Source of the DNA: an uncultured Porphyromonadaceae bacterium
GTDB lineage: Bacteria > Bacteroidota > Bacteroidia > Bacteroidales > Muribaculaceae
Direction: 5' to 3'
Length of the DNA stretch: 60,058 nucleotides
Assembly: GCA_947175205.1 (NCBI GenBank)
Contig: CAMWLS010000009.1
Span: 1-60,058, forward strand
The position numbers and the translations under genes are program-made. Below are positions 56,628-60,058 of the stretch, in pieces. Every line of letters begins with the position of its first letter. Position 1 is the first letter of the stretch. The notes under the pieces were generated by a model. The model saw nothing but the letters and a program-made list of their open reading frames with translations, was not told where the DNA came from and made no database searches.

Positions 56628-56942
56628 ATTCAAGTTATTATAGTGGTTTGTTTCTTTTCTACAAAGCTGTTCCCACTGGCTTCTGTCACAATGGGGAAAA
56701 GTACTCAATATTTTGCATCAGTCTAATATATGACGCAAAAATGTAGCTATTGTGACAAAATCTTCAACAAATAATTCAAGTGCCTTTGTTACTGTTTTAC
56801 CGCAAGCTTATGGGTTTGTCTGAGTTATCTTCAGAAACAAGGCCATATCTTTGCGCGAAAACAGTAAGAATAATTCCGGTTGTTCGGATTATTTCCCATA
56901 TACATTTTATCAATTGTTTGATGAGCTAAAGGTTATCCGTTT
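56628..56942. other. Gene-free stretch upstream of the S41 peptidase
   Basis: About 315 bases with no coding potential and no clear promoter box or conserved structure that I can support. Confidence 0.4.
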
Positions 56943-56985
56943 AAAAAATGGGCTTTAACGCACTACGAAAGTACGGGAAAGCCCA
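56943..56985 (-). terminator. Terminator after the small secreted protein
   Basis: Arms tgggcttt (56949-56956) and aaagccca (56978-56985); on the minus strand the stem is followed by a run of six T. Confidence 0.7.
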
Positions 56986-57007
56986 CTATGCGGTAAAGTA
57001 AGTTGTT

Positions 57008-57451
57008 TTATTTACGTTTAATATAGCTCTTACCCTCGGCTTCTGTTCCGACAGGAAATATATCTTTGAATTGAAGTTTGCCATCGTTATCGACTGCTTG
57101 CACCACAATCCAAGTGTAATCGCTTTCAGGCGACCATTTGTATTTAACCATATAGCCGTCCTCTGACCCTAAAGGTTCAACTACAAGAGACTCCATACCG
57201 TATTTGGAAACATCTTGGGCATGAATCATAGCGTCAGCATCATATTGAGCTGTGTATTCAGCGACTTTGGCGATGAGCTCAGGCGACATATGATTTTTCA
57301 TAAGCTCAACATTTGAGCTATCGTTTTTTTCAGCATTTTGCATATAAGCAATATAGAAGTCTTTTATTAAGGCTTCACACTGTCCGAATGCCTCCGCGGA
57401 GAAAAACGCGAAAACGGCAACTACAAGAAGTCGAAATATTTTATTTGCCAT
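57008..57451 (-). CDS. Small secreted protein (possibly DUF3828-like)
   Basis: 147 residues from the ATG at 57451. That start gives a clean signal peptide (MANKIFRLLVVAVFAFFSAEAFG) and fits the promoter at 57476-57505, whose expected transcription start (about 57468) lies downstream of the other in-frame ATG at 57478. The mature part is helical at first (CEALIKDFYIAYMQNAE), then has a beta-sheet region (YMVKYKWSPESDYTWIVVQA), reminiscent of DUF3828 or NTF2-like periplasmic proteins. Function unknown. Confidence 0.7.
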   Translation of the reverse strand: MANKIFRLLVVAVFAFFSAEAFGQCEALIKDFYIAYMQNAEKNDSSNVELMKNHMSPELIAKVAEYTAQYDADAMIHAQDVSKYGMESLVVEPLGSEDGYMVKYKWSPESDYTWIVVQAVDNDGKLQFKDIFPVGTEAEGKSYIKRK

Positions 57452-57475
57452 AGTGATTTTTGTCTTATTAGGCTG

Positions 57476-57505
57476 CAAATATACGAAATATTCTTAAAAT
57501 GACAA
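57476..57505 (-). promoter_or_regulatory. Promoter deciding the start of the 57008-57451 gene
   Basis: Minus-strand TTG (57505-57503), 19-base spacer, TATATTTG (57483-57476). Confidence 0.65.
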
Positions 57506-57599
57506 TATTAGGAGAAGTAACATGCCGCTTCTTCTCGTTTCCGTACACCTACGGGGCTAATTGACATGTCGCTTGCGGAGTAATAAATAACGTCTCAAT

Positions 57600-57728
57600 T
57601 TATTTGCCGTTGATGAAGCGTAGTGAGTTGTCCGCCTTATGATACTCCTCATAAGATACAGCATTAAGCCGAATGAAGATGCTTACTGATAGCGCACTCA
57701 GCCGAGCCATTATCATTTCCTTGGCCAT
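57600..57728 (-). pseudogene. Protein fragment in decayed region
   Basis: A 42-codon minus-strand frame (MAKEMIMARLSALSVSIF, ending KADNSLRFINGK) with coding-like composition; in-frame codons AFGRFVR continue upstream to a stop. It looks like the end of a lost gene, but the parent family is not recognised. Confidence 0.35.
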
Positions 57729-57837
57729 TCTAACAAAGCGGCCAAAGGCCTATTATCCCGTTGCTGCTCCTGAGAATATACTATAGGCTATTGTCTACAA
57801 CAGTAGGCTCAATATCAACCTCTTAGCGGAACACTGA

Positions 57838-58029
57838 CGCGGAATTGACGGAATCAACGCGAAGCGCTTTGCCATGGCACAGAAAGGCTGCGCGAGCCTC
57901 AAAGCCGGGCAGGTCCTCTATGCTTGGAGGCATAGCGACGTTGTCGGTTACAACCGAGTTGAAACTAAGGTCGGAAAAAGAGAAGTCCATAACTTGCTGA
58001 TTTATGCAGCGAAGTTAAGGACCTTATGA
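57838..58029 (+). pseudogene. Protein-like fragment overlapping repeat copy 1
   Basis: A 63-codon open stretch with a late ATG only (GINAKRFAMAQKGCASLKAG, then a YAWRHSDVVGYNRVETKVGK part). The second repeat copy has two stop codons in the same frame, and only 3 of 10 differences between copies fall at third positions, so it is not under protein constraint now. Most likely a remnant. Confidence 0.3.
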
Positions 58030-58045
58030 CGGTTGCGAAAAGACG
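57887..58045. repeat. 159-bp direct repeat, copy 1
   Basis: About 94% identical (10 differences, no gaps, by eye) to 59262-59420 in the same orientation. Contains hairpins ctatgc/gcatag, a gttgt/acaac pair and a cataactt arm facing gaagttaa. Ends 5 bases before the stop of the minus-strand oxidoreductase gene, so it forms that gene's 3' flank. Confidence 0.85.
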
Positions 58046-58049
58046 TGGA

Positions 58050-58712
58050 TTAGTATGCTACTGTGAAACGTTCCTTGTGATGTTTCGGATTTTCAAGTTC
58101 ATCAATCATTGCTACTGCGAAGTCTTCAACTGAGATGAAACTATCACCCTTCTCATCTACGAGAAGATCATCTTTACCGACACGGTATTTTCCAGTCCGC
58201 TTGCCATATTCAAGATTACCGAGATTGGCAGCAGGAGACAGGAATATCCAGTCAATGTCGTTTTCCTTTACCAGAGTATTTAAATAGAACTCACCCAAAG
58301 ATTTTACTCCGGGAATCCATGCTTCGGGAAGCGTACCGGTGTCTACGAGACGAAGACCCGGCTTCACGAACAATGTTCCTGCTCCGCCGACGATAAGCAG
58401 TCGGGGAACTCCTGATTTCTTAGCTCCTTTGAGAATCTTCGGATAGTTTTCTAAAGTTTCCTCATAGATATTGGGATTAGCCCATCCCGGATTATAGGCA
58501 CTGATGATTGCGTTCTTACCCTTAGCGTATTTTACAATCACGGCAGGGTCGGTAATATCACCCTCTACCACTTTAAGATTGGGGTTGGTTACATCTTTAA
58601 GTTTTTTGGCATTGCGAACAATTGCTGTCACTTTCTCACCTCTTTCAAGGGCCTCATTCAGTAGGGCGCGACCAACATACCCGGTTGCCCCCAAAAGAAC
58701 AATATCTTTCAT
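58050..58712 (-). CDS. NAD(P)-binding oxidoreductase (NmrA/YwnB-like SDR)
   Basis: 220 residues. N-terminal dinucleotide motif GATGYVGRALLNEALERG (8-25), then ITDPAVIVKYAKGKNAIISAYN and the atypical-SDR pattern VPRLLIVGGAGTL; the C-terminal part ends with ISVEDFAVAMIDELENPKHH. Such proteins sense or reduce small electrophiles with NAD(P)H; the substrate is unknown. It is divergent from an HxlR regulator across a palindrome, which suggests it is the regulator's target, as in redox or aldehyde responses elsewhere. Confidence 0.88.
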   Translation of the reverse strand: MKDIVLLGATGYVGRALLNEALERGEKVTAIVRNAKKLKDVTNPNLKVVEGDITDPAVIVKYAKGKNAIISAYNPGWANPNIYEETLENYPKILKGAKKSGVPRLLIVGGAGTLFVKPGLRLVDTGTLPEAWIPGVKSLGEFYLNTLVKENDIDWIFLSPAANLGNLEYGKRTGKYRVGKDDLLVDEKGDSFISVEDFAVAMIDELENPKHHKERFTVAY

Positions 58713-58722
58713 AAAGTTTACG

Positions 58723-58754
58723 TTTAATTTATTAGTTACTTTTTGTTATCTTTG
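58723..58754 (+). promoter_or_regulatory. Promoter of the HxlR-type regulator
   Basis: TTTA (58723-58726), 20-base spacer, TATCTTTG (58747-58754). It faces a minus-strand TATATTTG (58762-58755) for the oxidoreductase, directly adjacent. Confidence 0.6.
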
Positions 58755-58764
58755 CAAATATAAC
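58745..58764. promoter_or_regulatory. 20-bp palindromic operator candidate
   Basis: gttatctttg followed by caaatataac: ten-base arms complementary at 9 of 10 positions with no spacer. It covers the -7 boxes of both divergent promoters, so one bound dimer could block both. The adjacent HxlR-family gene is the obvious candidate. Confidence 0.6.
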
Positions 58765-58870
58765 AATCAAATTCAAGATATGGTTCTCATTGATTCTGCT
58801 GTAAATCAGTATCATCAATGTTACTTTTACTCAAAGTCAAATAGTTTAGAGAAAAAATTTTTTCAAAAAA

Positions 58871-59236
58871 ATGAAAAGAACTTCACTTGTAGATGCATTT
58901 GATCCCAAATGTCCTATCCGTAATATACTTGCTCGCTTTTCGGAAAAGTGGGGGTTACTGGTAGTATATACCCTGACACTCAAACCTAAGACACGTTTCA
59001 ACGAACTTAAAAAAGAGATACCCGATATATCTGCTCGTATGCTAAGCGCAACATTAAATACGCTTGTAACAGATGGCTTAGTGGAACGACAATCATATAA
59101 TACGGTTCCTCCAACTGTGGAATACTCTCTCAGTTCAATAGGACAGACATTGGTGCCATATTTGGAAAGTCTGATAGGATGGGCAGAAGAATATAGCGAC
59201 CAAATTATGAGTCATAGGCTCAATGCAACAAAATAA
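58871..59236 (+). CDS. HxlR-family winged-helix regulator
   Basis: 121 residues. Typical HxlR pattern: DPKCPIRNILARFSEKWGLL at the start, then FNELKKEIPDISARMLSATL (recognition helix), LVTDGLVERQSY and the wing PPTVEYSLSSIGQTL, ending in a dimer helix. Cys14 is at the position used for thiol redox or electrophile sensing in YodB/HypR proteins. Likely represses the divergent oxidoreductase and itself. Confidence 0.93.
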   Translation: MKRTSLVDAFDPKCPIRNILARFSEKWGLLVVYTLTLKPKTRFNELKKEIPDISARMLSATLNTLVTDGLVERQSYNTVPPTVEYSLSSIGQTLVPYLESLIGWAEEYSDQIMSHRLNATK

Positions 59237-59261
59237 ATTTTAGAGTTTATGAATTCTTGAC

Positions 59262-59420
59262 GCTGCGCGCGCCTCTAAGCCGGGCAGGTTTTCTATGCTT
59301 GGAGGCATAGCGATGTTGTCGGTTACAACCGAGTTGAAATTGAGGTCGGGAAAAGATAAGTCCATAACTTGCTGATTTATGCAGCGAAGTTATGGACCTT
59401 ATGACGGTTGCGAAAAGACG
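59262..59420. repeat. 159-bp direct repeat, copy 2
   Basis: Second copy of the 57887-58045 element, same orientation. Its inner hairpin (tccataactt with aagttatgga, 59361-59370/59387-59396) is perfect. It ends 1 base before the stop of the minus-strand gene at 59422-59697, the same position relative to a gene end as copy 1. Confidence 0.85.
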
Positions 59421-59421
59421 C

Positions 59422-59697
59422 TTATTCAATCTGAGAATCTAACGAAAAATGGAATGTATAATCTTCAATGTATAAAAATGCACCGTATTGTTCAACTACT
59501 TTCCAAATATCTTCAGTTACCTCTTTAGACCACTCATTCCATTTTTCTTTGAGCATAGGGTTTCTAAACTGGATTGTAATATCAACACAAAATTCTCTAT
59601 ATTCATTTCTGAATACTCTTTTTGAGAAGTCCCAATCTTGCAAGACCTCTTCAATATCATTTACAAATTTTTGTCGTAACTGAGAATAATAATCCAT
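59422..59697 (-). CDS. Small hypothetical protein
   Basis: 91 residues, rich in charged and aromatic residues (EEVLQDWDFSKRVFRNEYRE, FRNPMLKEKWNEWSKEV). No signal peptide or membrane segment; mixed helix and strand predicted by eye. I do not recognise a family. It has a repeat copy at its 3' end, like the oxidoreductase gene, and lies in an accessory region with decayed fragments. Confidence 0.55.
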   Translation of the reverse strand: MDYYSQLRQKFVNDIEEVLQDWDFSKRVFRNEYREFCVDITIQFRNPMLKEKWNEWSKEVTEDIWKVVEQYGAFLYIEDYTFHFSLDSQIE

Positions 59698-59886
59698 AGG
59701 AGCATTTTTGCTAAATTACGAATAATCCGCGAGTTATCAAAGGAATACTTCAAGGTCATTGACTTTGAAGATGCAGCAGTCGCGGATTTTGCGACATTCG
59801 CCGGAGGAAAGCAACTTGACGTTGCGCCGACCTCTGTAAAATCATTTTTCTTTGACAAAAAATGTAGTGGATATTATTATAAATAA
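59680..59886 (+). pseudogene. Possible C-terminal gene fragment
   Basis: Open plus-strand frame without a start codon; the part from about 59731 (RELSKEYFKVIDFEDAAVAD, then a GGKQLDVAPTSVKSFFFDKK stretch) has protein-like composition and ends in YYYK and a stop. The beginning overlaps the 5' end of the small minus-strand gene. Could be the tail of a lost gene or chance. Confidence 0.3.
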
Positions 59887-60058
59887 ATTGATAAAACAGG
59901 TCTTAGAATGAATTATAACTTGGTATCCAAATATTTTAGTTTGCACAGGGAAATGAGGGCAGAGAGCGGGGATTAATGTTAAACTTTATTAAATATTGAT
60001 AATGGGTAGCTGATATGCTAAAAAATGTTGCAAACTTTGCATCATGTATAATGAATTA
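59887..60058. other. AT-rich end of window
   Basis: No coding potential or recognisable signal seen up to the window edge. Confidence 0.4.

Noticed and set aside
56628-56708. S41 peptidase start at 56708
   Set aside because: It would place 27 polar residues before a clear signal peptide that begins at 56627.
57887-59420. Integron attC sites
   Set aside because: The repeats sit at gene ends like attC, but I could not find paired GTRRRY-type core sites (GTTRRRY/RYYYAAC) in the right places, and no integrase is in the window.
59661-59858. Minus-strand 65-codon frame
   Set aside because: Overlaps the start of the 59422-59697 gene and has no protein-like features; the opposite strand is more protein-like.
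1-60058. CRISPR arrays, tRNA genes, intact insertion sequences
   Set aside because: No regularly spaced short direct repeats, no tRNA cloverleaf with a T-loop, and no transposase or integrase frame were seen by eye.

Overview
The window looks like a chromosomal segment of a Bacteroidales bacterium, quite possibly in or near the Muribaculaceae; the family is an inference. Supporting points are promoters of the Bacteroidetes type (TTTG, about 20 bases, TAnnTTTG), absence of strong Shine-Dalgarno sequences, a fused LpxC-FabZ, a PurF paralogue starting MGGFFG, T9SS-like C-terminal tails, BspA-type leucine-rich repeats and DUF4923/DUF3127 proteins. Most of it is ordinary core genome; the two ends (1-3400 and 57500-60058) are accessory in character.

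Layout. 1-900 is non-coding but strongly structured: a minus-strand transcript seems to start near 199 and leave the window, and a plus-strand RNA of about 370 nt (491-861) starts from a good promoter and folds into a long nested, pseudoknotted structure. It leads into a translationally coupled pair, a small P-loop protein and a secreted BspA-like LRR protein. 3666-9858 carries superoxide dismutase and a CzcCBA/CusCBA-type metal efflux operon with a His-rich adaptor. 10263-12929 is the class III ribonucleotide reductase nrdDG. 13535-15883 encodes a secreted pullulanase preceded by a tiny T9SS-tail protein. 16095-28355 holds glutamine synthetase, rsmG with an MBL hydrolase, a CvfB-like S1 protein, B12-dependent ribonucleotide reductase, CBM20-GH77 amylomaltase, EF-P, glutamate dehydrogenase and L34. 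28607-33831 has purL and a PurF-like gene without the catalytic N-terminal cysteine.

33988-47777 is almost entirely on the minus strand: DUF3127; an operon of FlaA1-type dehydratase, DUF4923, TrkH and TrkA; ftsY-rimO-menF with overlapping ends; a coiled-coil lipoprotein; rsmI; a helical protein; PBP4; and a channel-like membrane protein with an odd filter. An ECF sigma factor follows, then the minus-strand block lpxD, lpxC/fabZ, lpxA, rnpB (RNase P RNA) and DUF695. 52900-57451 has a Bcp peroxiredoxin, a hydrolase-acyltransferase pair, an S41 peptidase and a small secreted protein.

57500-60058 is a decayed region with protein fragments, two 159-bp direct repeats (about 94% identical), each abutting the 3' end of a minus-strand gene, and an HxlR regulator divergent from an NAD(P)-binding oxidoreductase over a 20-bp palindrome that contains both promoters. 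The best candidates for something undescribed are the structured RNA at 491-861 with its P-loop/LRR pair, and the repeat-flanked modules at the right end. No tRNA, CRISPR array or intact transposase was seen.
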